Part shown: positions 34,701-46,700 of the stretch, piece by piece
Position numbering within the stretch: position 1 is the stretch's first letter
How the letters are laid out: every line of letters begins with the position of its first letter
Assembly: GCA_017591395.1 (NCBI GenBank)
Contig: WEDG01003378.1
Coordinates: forward strand, 1-64,000
DNA length: 64,000 nucleotides
Reading direction: 5' to 3'
Source: Schistocephalus solidus
Lineage: Eukaryota > Platyhelminthes > Cestoda > Diphyllobothriidea > Diphyllobothriidae
Position numbers and translations under genes: made by a program
The notes under the pieces: generated by a model
The model's input: the letters and a program-made list of their open reading frames with translations, nothing else
The model's database searches: none
What the model was told of the DNA's origin: nothing

Positions 34701-37700
34701 CTCTTTTCCTTCAGACTAGCTTTCGAGAAATCTTTACTTTTGACTTTTCCATACGCGCATTCTTACCAGCGTCTTCGAGCCAATATGCTTGCCTTTAAAC
34801 ACGCGCTTCGGCTTCCACTTTAAAAAATTTTCAACCCCATTATGCCCATGTGAATACGTCTGGGGTGGCAGAAACATATAGTACATTGGTATTCATTTAA
34901 CATATGATGCTAGAATATTTAAATGCTAAACGATTTCTGGGATGTAAAATCACATAGGAGTGACTCTATTTTATCTATCCTGATTGCAGAATATGTTTTC
35001 AGCGACTCCCTCTTGCCGTGGTTTTACGTTCTAGAGTCCATGTAGGCGAGCGAAGAGTGACAAGCAATCAGTCATCGAGAGTTATTTCTGACGAATGAAG
35101 TTTCCACTCCCGTTGTTTTTACCTTGGTTAACCAGTTCTATCTGAAAGCCATGCTGGGTAGACTCAATATTAGCCCACGGCGCCTGAGCCGGTAGCTCAA
35201 TGGTAGAGTATTTGACTTAATTCTCAATGTTCGAGGAGTCTGCGATCTTTCCGGCTTTGTCAATAATGCTTATTGATTTCAAGATCCATTTGTTAGCTTA
35301 TTGAGGCATAGTTCTCGTTTTGCCATTCTCTTCCTGGCGGCACATGCTGCATTCGAGATGAGAGCTAGGGTAAGTAGGAGCTCTTCAAGCTCTTATGTGC
35401 TTTTTACGCGTGTTCGCGCCCACCCACATGTCATCATAGAGGTATTTGGGATAGTTGTTTTTCGTTTTTTTCATTTCACCTTTGTGCATCAGCTAGGTTG
35501 TGTCAGGGATTAATAGGCTTAAGCAACTGAGCCATTATTTAGGCGCACTGCCTAGGAGATCAATTATCTTCACTCCTCTATCTGAGCGGATTCAGATGTG
35601 TTCTTTATAGTTTACCTCTCACTCGAATTGTTTGCGCAGCTGCCAAAAATAGGGCATATTTTATGGGTGTTGCATGGAAGCCTAATTGGTTCTGTTAACA
35701 CCAGCATCCTTCCCACTTCTTAAATGGACTACTCGGCGTCCGGGACCCATGAAAGTGTTATGTGATAATCTTTGCTTCTGAACGGTTCTTGTGGAGCAGA
35801 ATGTATTTTCCTTAACTTTGTAAGCAACTACTATTCAAAAATTTAGCCAGTAAGGCTGTGAGATCAGTGGTAGAACGTTTTCTCAATATGCGGTCGAGCC
35901 CGGGATTCAAAGCCTTAATGATGCTGTGTGACGAGGTCCAATAAGCTAGCAATGGCCGTTTAAGTCGCGCCCGTCTCCCATTGTTATACTTCTCGACTGT
36001 TGATTGCTCTTCCTCCTGCGACCACCCGCGTGTACGCTCATAGCTATTAACTCTTAAATCCCTTCAATGACCTTAGAACCTGCCCTAAAAACGACAGATA
36101 GACACTGTTTTGGCTTTTTTCATGTGCTTAGGGCAGAATTAGCATAGTTGTTTCCGCCAGCCTACTGCCTACAGGGGTTCAGTAGCGTAACTGATGGTAA
36201 TCTAGCTTAGTTGCCCGAGTCCCTGTGTTTTTACTCACACGCTATCGGCGTTTCCCTAGTTCGTACATCTACTGGTCTCAACATTATCTAATTTATGTAC
36301 AACATTCTACACAGGAGGCACTTTCTGCAAAACTCTGTGTCCCCTGTTGTGGCTTTCAAAGCATTTTTCTGTGTTAACACTGCGTATTCACTTCTAACTT
36401 CTCCAATTAAATTTGTATCATCCGGCCTAGATTCGACGGAAATTGAGAGTAGTGGCGGCTCCCTGTTCTCTGTTTCTGGCACTGGTCTCTCGTCAGTACG
36501 AAATCCACACGCAGTGCCGCACCTGAAGCTATCTCCTGCCAGCTCTTCGCACCGCTTCGAACACAAGACATCTCCGCTCTCGAGCGAAGAGGTTAGAACC
36601 GCGGCATATGACGCAAGTCGCAGTGTCGACAGCCTGGATGCTCTGAAGAGCGCCCGTACTGACATCTCCCTGGCTGGCTCAAATGGCTCGTTGAATGCGG
36701 GAGCCAAGAGTGTCTGCCCCATTTCCGAGGCCACTCTCCTCAACGGCTACGAATCTGAGAGTCCCGATGAGATTGCTCTCACGAGGACTGCTTGTATCTA
36801 CGGCTGCAAACTGCTCCAACGCGGTCTTGACTTTGTCGTTCTGTGGCTTCCCGGTAATTGGAGTTGTTTTCTGAATTCAGCAAGCTCTTCCACGCTAACG
36901 TAGCAATCTTAAGTTCTGGGTATCCTCAATCTATCCCTGCGCATTGGTCAATACAGTTAACCATCCAGAATGTGTTTTCAGTATATAAACTCCCGGACTA
37001 TCATTCACACCCCTAGTCACTGTTCAAATACGTCACTAGAACGGAGTTTAATAATAATGGGTTGTTACGAAAGCAAGTCTCTTTGGATAATAATGGGAAC
37101 TTGCTATTGGCTATTGCTGCGGTGTGCTTAAGCTGTGTCCCCATCTCCGAGAACTATGAATTATCTGCTCAAGCAGCGCGTTTCGCTTAATCTTAAGGAG
37201 AAAAAATTTTTATTCTCCTTTCTCTTATCGCACCGTGGAATGCGCCACACCCATTGATACCGTTTATAATGCACCCACAACCTTACCAAAATTATTGCCG
37301 TTCAAAATTTTGCTACCTAAAATCGAATAAAATTTTAGATGTAAGCAGCGTTTTTTGCTTTAGTAATGTGACTCAGGCTTCGTTATAAAAACGATAAAAA
37401 TCAGAGGAATTTTCACTTAATTGCTAATAATTTCGCTATTTGGAACCTTAATAACCCTATGGGCCTTTTGGTATCCGGGGCACGATTTTTCCTTTGTTGA
37501 ATCATCTGAAAACGTTTTTGATTTTCTCACGGAAAAATAGCGACTCTTTTTTCTGCCCTATGGGCCTTTTGGTATCCGGGGCACGATTTTTCCTTTGTTG
37601 AATCATCTGAAAACGTTTTTGATTTTCTCACGGAAAAATGGCGACTCTTTTTCTGCCCTATGGGCCTTTTTGGTATCCGGGGCACGATTTTTTTCCTTTG

Positions 37701-40700
37701 TTGAATCATCTGAAAACGTTTTTGATTTTCTCACGGAAAAATGGTGACTCTTTTTTCTGCCCTATGGGCCTTTTGGTATCCGGGGCACGATTTTTCCTTT
37801 GTTGAATCATCTGAAAACGTTTTTGATTTTCTCACGGAAAAATGGCGACTCTTTTTTCTGCCCTATGGGCCTTTTGGTATCCGGGGCACGATTTTTCCTT
37901 TGTTGAATCATCTGAAAACGTTTTTGATTTTCTCACGGAAAAATGGCGACTCTTTTTTCTGCCCTTCTGGTAGGTGAAGGAATGATTCGCGTACAGGTTC
38001 TGCATGTCCTACCCTTCGACTCAACTAGGAAATGCATGTCGATCATAGTGCGTCACCCAGCCACAAACGAGGTCGTCCTCTTCACCAAAGGCGCAGATTC
38101 AGTAATCCTGGCGAAACTCGCACCAGCAAAAGGTGAATTTTTACTGTCTTTGTCGGTTTTTTCGTTTTTCACCACCCATAGTATACGCAAATCATGCGGA
38201 CATGCATTACCCCAGTCCTCTTTTTGTTGCCTTTACACACGGGTCAGGTGAGCCCTGTGACAGGTCTAGGAAGGATAGTCGGGGGACAGCGAATAACCAT
38301 GTGATCTCTAGTTGTGGGCTCCATCAAGAAACTTTACTCACTAAAATGTAATGGCCATCTCTAGCTTTACAGTCGTCATCAGCCAATGAACCTGAGACTT
38401 CGGCACCTGTTCAGCGCTTTGTCCATATGGACAAGCGGACTTGCTCTTTGTCGGTTGACATCTGAAGTGTGCTGTCATGTGTGAGTGGCATCCATAGATC
38501 TGTTCAGATGGCAGAACGCATTTTTTTTCTGTTATAAAGATCGGTAAAGGTGAATTTCACGTGCCTTTAAGAATGATTTTCAAATTGCTGACGTTTAAAG
38601 TTATAGAAGCGGACTTACATTTGGTTTCAGATAGCGGCTTCAAACTAATCAATAGATAATTCTTATTCTATTGGCAAGAATTATTATCGCGTTGCAACGA
38701 TGATGACAGTTAGTAAATTTTTACGTTCCATCCGTAGTGTTTTATGTACAGCTGTAGACATGAGCTTTGCGTCGTCCTTACCTTTCCCCCGCCGTTGTGT
38801 CGGGTAGCACTTACAGGAGGGCGCTAGGAGCTTCTCAAGGAAACGGGAGTTTTGAAAGATGATGTACAGCTTATGAATAGAAAAACGCTAGCTGGATGTG
38901 TATCTGACTGGTGCAGCCACAAAGCCCCTCCCCCGGCTTTTGTCGCAGTCACTGTCAGGCCTTCAGGCTTAGCTGGTCTGCTTCCAGAGCAGTCTCTCTC
39001 CATGCAAGTCGTACATCTAGATATGCGTGGTCGTTGTCCTTCTATCCTTCCTGCTCACCACGTTTTCAATCGTTCTCAACCCCCGTCTCCAGACAACGCA
39101 CTGTATGAGAAAACGAAAAACTACCTGACGGCGTACTCTCACGCAGGCCTACGGACACTGGTGTTGGCTAAACGAGTAAGTGCTCCTGTTTCCCGCCTGT
39201 AATTTCACATATTCATCGTCTTTCAGATAAATCTTAGTGCTGAATGTTTTTAACTCCTTTTCGACTGTAATGGCAAATGCTGTTTTAACTATTGTTATAA
39301 GTTTACAACGAGGGCTGCCACTGCCTCGCCAGGGACGTTTGGTGCAGGTGAATATCCCAAAGTATGACCCGGAGGGATAAGGCTGACTGTTGCATCCGTT
39401 TCTGGTTTATTACCCGCTGTCAGCTAGTGAGAGCTTTAGAAGAGGCCTCCAGAGCAATTATTAACTATTGAAGGTCATTTCAACGTGACTTCACTTAGCC
39501 GACTAAGGGTTGTTGACTGAATGGGATAGAAGGTTAGGGCCAATAGCAAATGAACCCAGATTACTAATATTGGCCTTATTAGTCTGATTGGATTACGATA
39601 GAGTTGAGTCCTTCAATCAGGTGAGAAATCGACGTAACAAGGCCGCTTTATGTTACTACCTAATTCGCAGGGTAAAAGTCACAAAAGCAGAACAATGTGT
39701 TTGCCTTCCGTTCAGTTGGAGCTCCAGGTAATGAGTGGAACATCTCTATCATTTGGTGGAGTGTATTCATGTCCCACTTATTTCTCGATTGACACTCCTT
39801 TAATGTCACTTGTTCAAAGAAGGCCTTCTAATAGGCTATAACGTTTTTAAGGTTATTTCCGAGAATGATTTCATGACCTGGTCGGCTGCCTATATGGAGG
39901 CTGAGACGAGCTACACGGATGCTGAGGAACGCAAAGGACAGCTGACTCGGGAAATCGAAAACAATTTTGAATTGTTAGGTAAGTCAGCTCACCTAAATTA
40001 ACATTTATTTCTCATTTTGTCCCTGCTGAAGACTAATAACCCGATAGAATACTGTTCAAGCAGATAACCACATATTGGCTACTGGCCGGTGCGAAACTAA
40101 GTTCGAGATTACTTTGGTTTAGCGTGGTAGGTTGAAAATTGTTTGCTTTCTTCTAATGGCAAACTGAATGAGGTTTTTAGCTGTGCGGTGAAATATCAGT
40201 CGTTCGGCAGCGAATTCTTTCGATTTTGCGTCTGTGTTACGGTTTATATGAAGAAATAAGCCAGAGATGGGCGATAATTCCTCAACGCTAAATCTGAAAA
40301 ATTGACTACTATGACAGTCGAATTCATTTGCCAAACTGCTTGTTGCAAACGCACCTTGCTGTGTGTTCGCCCTGAATGACGCCTCCGAAATTTCCTTGTC
40401 AGTGCTTAACTGTTATCCAACTAACACTGCTCTCTCCTGATCATCGGGGCTCGCATAGCAGACCTAAGTTGACTAAAACTTCGTCTTTAAAGAATCAGAA
40501 CGCAGAACGAGGCTATTTCCCACTTATATGCCGTTTAGGTTCTTCTATCCTCATTGCTAGTCTAATATCTGGCCTCGGAGCAGTGCTCCTTTCACTTGTG
40601 TATTGCCATTTTGTCATATCATACGCGTGCTTGTAGGCCCTCACTCGCTCACTAACCATGACTTTTGCCCGCAAATAAGTCATGGTTAGCACTGGATTGC

Positions 40701-43700
40701 TGGTTTGTTGTGTGTTTTCGTTAAGAAATTTTGCCGGTTAATATAAAGTGTGCGAACGAGTGGCCCACACGATAGTTCGACCGTCGTAGTCTGACGATGT
40801 CCACCGTATGCTCCATGGGAGGGTGTAGCAGGGACGGTGACTTGCGCGTGAATTAGTTTTAGGTGATAGTAGCCTTGCGATGCAGCTACCGCACTCTCTC
40901 CACCTCCCCCACCTAAACCCGGTGTCATGACAGAGTCAAGAAGACCGGATGCGGGAGAGGACGCAGGTGGCTGGCGTGGCCGGGTCCCCGAAGTCCTAGC
41001 CGCCTCTAGGCGTGCCACCACACCTCCCATGTTCGGCATTTGTTAGCGGAGCGCAACCCGAATAACGCATGCAGTGCCCTAATGCGGCCCCCGTGTTAGT
41101 CCATCGCATCTACCACGTGGCCCGTTTAGGGTGCACTGGCCCGTTTAGGGGGCACAGGGCGCGCACACACACACGATCAGACCAATGGTGGATTACTGCA
41201 GTAAGTCAACAATTACCGGATTATCTATAGGCGCAAAATGCCAGCGTTCTCCTTTCGGTAGGGATATCTTGTACAGCCGCCTACCCAGGCCACGGGAACG
41301 GGAACCGACCCACCCATTTAGAAAAAAGGTGGCATTTCGATTTGTTTAAGGAAGGCTAAATATTCCTATGTTTTAACCCTCACGCAACCCCTAACATAAA
41401 GCTAAATAGTGGCCTTAATCTATACATTTTCCCTACCCTAAGCCTAAACTCGATAGTCGCCCTTAACCCAAGCCTAAACTTAACATGCTCCTGATTCTGA
41501 CCCCGACCTAACACCTAACCCTTATCTCGACACTTAACCCAACATCTGAACCCTAAACCTTCACCTACCTGTTTAACCTAATTTTCACCGAATTTGGCGC
41601 AAAGAAGTATGCATTGTGGGCGATGGGCGTTCCGGTATTCTGTTTAGGCGACCATACAAGACAAACCTACCCTCCTTCCTTCGCCTAACCCTGCCGCCAT
41701 TGTGCACTCATATCGTGTATTTGCTGCAGTCATCCGCCAGACTGTCCTGGTGCACCGCCATCGTCATTGGCGTGCTCCGTTTGCCCCGTGCGCTGGCACG
41801 CGTACTCAAACCACCGAAGTGACTTCGCGGTCGGCAGGGCATCTCCTTTTCTGTTAGAAATACAGGCCATTTTATCAGTCGTCTCCTTTAAATTCTGGCT
41901 TGGGAGAATCACAGGCTCAATTGATGGAAGAAGTCGATCCAATGCGCTGTACTACATATGACCTGAATAAATGTCTGCTCAAATTAACTAGTGGTAAGAT
42001 TACGTAGAGTCCACTGTGTGAGGAAAGGTCGGTTTCAGCCAACAAAGACGTAGCTACTATGGCAACACAAGTAAACACAATTTGTAGGCTAGAGTGTTCT
42101 CTCTGTTCATGGGTGTGGCCGAACCTGACGCTTTTGGGCGCTCCCGCTGGTAGCACACTCGCACGCTCCACAGACAAACAATCGGGTCCACCCAGTAGGC
42201 TTCATCATCCTTGCATATGATTTAGCCCACTTTCTCTTGGATTCCAGATCGTAATCGTTAGCGACTTTGTAGAGTTCTTCTTATTGACGTTGAATATAAA
42301 AACCTCGAAGCATGTCATCTAGAAATTCTCAATTTGAAATTGTCGTCTTCATAGACTTCCGAGTTTTCACTTCACAATACGCCAGATGTTCTCTTGTGTC
42401 CACAAGATGGAAATATTAATTATGGAATGAGCAACTGTGACCGGTTTTAGAATTACTTTAAAAAGCTTGAGTCTACAGCTTTTCTCTACTCATTCTCGCT
42501 TCCAGGTGTCACCGGTATAGAGGATCGTTTGCAAGAGGGCGTTCCTGAGACCTTGTCTGACCTTCGTCGCGCCGGAATGAAGGTCTGGGTGCTGACGGGT
42601 GATAAACCGGAGACGGCCACCAGTATTGCTTATGCTGCCAAACTCTTCACTGAGGAGCAGCGTCTACTGTCAATCACTGCCACCAACGCGGTAAGCTATG
42701 CTCCTATGAGGTGGTGTGCGTTCTCATCTGTTCAACGCCTAACCGTCCACTATTTCCGGTTCTCAGCGAGCCTAGTCGTAGACAGCAGCACCTCCTTTAA
42801 CTTCTAACTTTAGGTGTTCCCTCTATTTCTATCGATATGGTCTTTATTTTCTAAAGAAACAGCTCACTGAGCGTCTACATCTTTAAGTCAAACATCTCCC
42901 GGGCCATTAGTTTTTGCCGCTTCGAAGAATACTCAGTTAATTTGCCGCATGAGGGCTGCCTATCTGTGATCTAATTTCTCAAACACGAAAAACATATAGC
43001 ATCATTGAACAACTGCCACCCGCTTGAATTCCATCTTGTTCTCTGTCAAAGTGCCAGTTTTGTCGCAGAAGACATACTCAATTTGACCGAGATCCTCGGG
43101 AATATTAAAGGCTCGCAACTCTATGCGTTTGTTCTCCTCGTCATAGAGCTCAATGTCGTTACTGATGAACCAGACTTGAGTGAGTTTGACAAATTCGATG
43201 GTTACATACAGCGGAAGGGGGATGATGTTCAGAAGCGCAGGGAGAAGGCAACAAACATCATCGGCTAATCAGGAATGTTAACGGAAGTACAATCAGAATA
43301 GTACCAAGTCGTTACTGTTTTGAAAAAGGAGCGTGCGCGCACACACACAGGGCACTCATATTTACATAGAAGGAGGTGCAGACAAACCAGCACGACCCAA
43401 CTTAAGTCTGAAACGGCATTCAAAGAAGTGAGCGGCCTCTGGTCAGGACTTTCCTGAGTCCTTGACCTAACTCAGACACAACAGTAGTGTTTAGCGCTCG
43501 CTAGCCAGGTACACAGAATTAGCCATTTAGCTCAATTAGGCACCCTATTAAGAGAATGGATTAGCCAGTGGATATTCCTCGCAATACGACGACATGATGC
43601 TGACTAGGATATACTCTAGTAGTGTTATTGACAGAGACCGTGCGACTGCACGTTGACCAAGTTTGACGCACGTACTCAACTACCAATTGCCTCGGTAAGG

Positions 43701-46700
43701 GTTGCGATATTGTTGGATAGTGATGGGAAAATACGCCTCGAATTGGTATCCCAGCGTCCCTTGTCTCTGTCAGTAAGGCTCCTCAAATTGGATGAAGGGT
43801 TACACAGAGGAAGTCCTAAGGTTACTTTCGGAAACGCATCGAGTGTTCTGCGGGACAGGGAAAAACAGGCATAAGCGTCGGAAGAAGACGTCGCCTCAGC
43901 AGCCAACATCAGGAAGACCAATGTAGAGGAGGAGGCCAGCCTCCTGAAAGGTTGACTTACTTGATATTTGTACTTTGTCCCAAAAAACTGCAAACTTCTT
44001 ATGCGAAAACTGCTACTTCTGTATGGCTGCAAATATTGCCTGTTCGATAGCTTGTTGATCACTTGAGCTCGTTTTAAATGACTGTATCATAAAGAAAATT
44101 TCATTTGCGATTGTTCGGAGATTTCATAATAGGCTCCCTCAACGAGGCGCCTACGGTAAACACCGACCGTTCCCACGGCTGTTTAGCGCACCCCAAGTTG
44201 ATTGACTAAACCTCTCCTTTAGAACGTCTTCACGACGCGCGCAGGAATACAGAATATTAGAGCGACCTTCAGTGAACACCGTGTTATATGTGAGCGCATT
44301 TACGTCACTAACATTAGGTTTCTCGAATTAGCAGGGACAAATATACCATGGTCTAGAGGGTTGAAGCCTAGCACATCGGCATTTTTCATTATGTGCCTAA
44401 AAGCATGGTGTCGTCACTCTTATATGGCGACCGTGAACTGCCATTTTATATGATCGCTTGTCGCATTGGGCGCACAGCACTCCAGTAGCCATTTTTGTAT
44501 TTACGAATGTTCCTTTATTTCCTGTCAGTTTACAGGATGTAGCACCACAGCCTGCTGAATGTCGTCTATCCATCGGAAGTCAGAATCGCAGATTTCTGCT
44601 CCTTAAACATCAAAATCTCGATACAGATTACCATTTTAATTTTTATGACCACGGTCTCGTAGAATCCGCTGGTAGACACCATTTGGTGATCTTCCTTTCG
44701 GATACAGAGGAACAAAGCATTGCTTGCGTACGAACCAGTAACTAATCAGTGGAACGAAAAACATTTTACGAAAAAATCTGCGCTTTCCATTTACGCTCTT
44801 TTATGGACTGATGATCAGCGTGATTAAATTATCCTTCTTCGCGTAGCTTCAGAAGAGGATTTTACAAGTTACCGTTAACTGTTAGTTTTTTTACCGCTAG
44901 CTTGAGCAAGTGGATTGTACCAGGTGACCCTTTGAGTCCTTGTTTCATTTGCGCTTCGAAATTGGATGACAATACGAGGATAGCGAAGTGCTGCGCAACT
45001 TGGCTGACTAAAATCGCCCTTTCTTCGTCAGGACATGATTCCTTTACTATGTCTGCTGACCTTGTATTTTTGTGAGATTTTTGCGGGAAACCATATTTTA
45101 CTTAAGTATAGAAAGCTCAGATTTTCGTAGCTGGGTGCACGAAATAACGATGCATGACACCAAAATAAGTAATGCCTACGCGTCAAATCATGCTCTCCGC
45201 CGCATACGGTCGGACGTCAACTTCTCCTTCGCACTCAAAATGCCTGGGACCAGATTTCAGAAGTCTCGAAATTAAAACACCTCAGTAAATTCGCATTTTA
45301 TTACCAAAATCAAGTTTCTTCCCGCAGTCGAATTCCCGTAAGAAGCAACGTAGATTTGAATTATTATCTTCAATCTGCGTGCGAGCTGAAAAAATCTTGG
45401 ATTTAAACGACCACAGTAACAGGCCTAAATTAATGCCAGCTCATTAATCTGTCCGCTTAGACTTTTAGGACTAGGTTCCTTAATGAGGGTTTCTCTTGTA
45501 AAAAAATAATTGTGCGAACTACCTGGAAAAACCACAAGAAAATGCGACAGGATGAATCTGGTCGGTGTATTGACCTCCATTAAGCAGATCTTAAATATCG
45601 ATGACACGTGGAGTTGTGCCAATTTATCTGAACTAGACGAATCCCTTCGCGAGGGTGATGGAGACTATTGCCAATAGATTTGCCAAAGTTGTACGTCATG
45701 TCAGCTTCAACGGTCTTTACTAATACATGATAGCAGCGGAGTTTCTTCCTTCTTCAGCCTATGCAAATTCAATTCTCCTTCGCAGAAAGGAATCAGCGGA
45801 TTGATACTGAGGCTGCACAACAAAAAGGCCCCCGAAGAGAGTAGCAGCAGATTTTTGGCGAAAATTTGGTGCGCTAGCTCCAGAACTTGATTAAACAAAC
45901 CTGGGATGATAGAATCCTTCAGATGACTAGACTTCAATCATACTTGTGTCAGCATTCAAGATATTTTATCAGGTCTTGAACGAGAAATCGTTGAAAACGC
46001 CTTTTTCCTCGTCAGTCTTGGGCGATTTTATATGGTACGTGATACAAGAACGAGCCGCAATCAGGCTGGATTCCGTGCTGGACGCGGTTGCACTGACCAA
46101 GTAATAACTCTGTGGCGTAGCTTTGTAGTCTGTTCTAGGTATCCAGAACGGACTGCGGTTTGTTTTGTTTACTTTTTCCCGGCTTTTCGACATCTTTGCA
46201 AGTTCCTGCGCCAGTTAAAAGAGCTAGGTAGTGTCGGGAAAAACCATCTATCGCCTATTATCTCTCCACCACTGCCCAAGTTCTTGCCCACGACAATCTC
46301 CGTCACTCAATATTTGGTCTGGCATTTGACGAGACTGCATTCTGTCACGCATTCCATCTTATCGTGTCACGTAGCGAATCCTCATAAGGGCCTTACGTGG
46401 TAAAAAGCGCATGAGGGTGCAAGTTGACCGACCCCGTTTACGCTGAAGACTTCGTGCTGCCAGCATCACGTAAAGATGGCCTGTACAGTTCAGTCTCGCT
46501 GCATCAGTCGGCTTATCGAGGTGGTAACCCTTGTAATTAATGGCTGCTGGCCTGAGGAAGCGGCCGGTTATATGGGTGACAGTTATTTCGCGGTTAAAAG
46601 TCAGAATAAGGACGACTTCATCACCTTAGTCAATGCCACTGGTTGGTTCTTTACTGATTCAAAAGGCCACACATTGAACCCGCCACACTTTCTTAACTGT

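Noticed and set aside
36288..36743. 151-codon minus-strand frame opposite exon 10
   Set aside because: Shadow of the ATPase exon carrying ESPDE.
37455..37971. CRISPR array
   Set aside because: Units are contiguous 101-bp tandem repeats without spacers, in an intron of a eukaryotic gene.
37741..37977. Open frames through the 101-bp tandem array on both strands
   Set aside because: The unit is not a multiple of three and copies differ by T-run length. The frames are by-products of the repeat and of the absence of AG-containing stop codons.
43005..43268. Plus-strand 87-codon frame in intron 14 resembling the frame opposite exon 7
   Set aside because: It is the same antisense shadow, now on the plus strand because the exon copy is inverted. 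It is not an independent gene.
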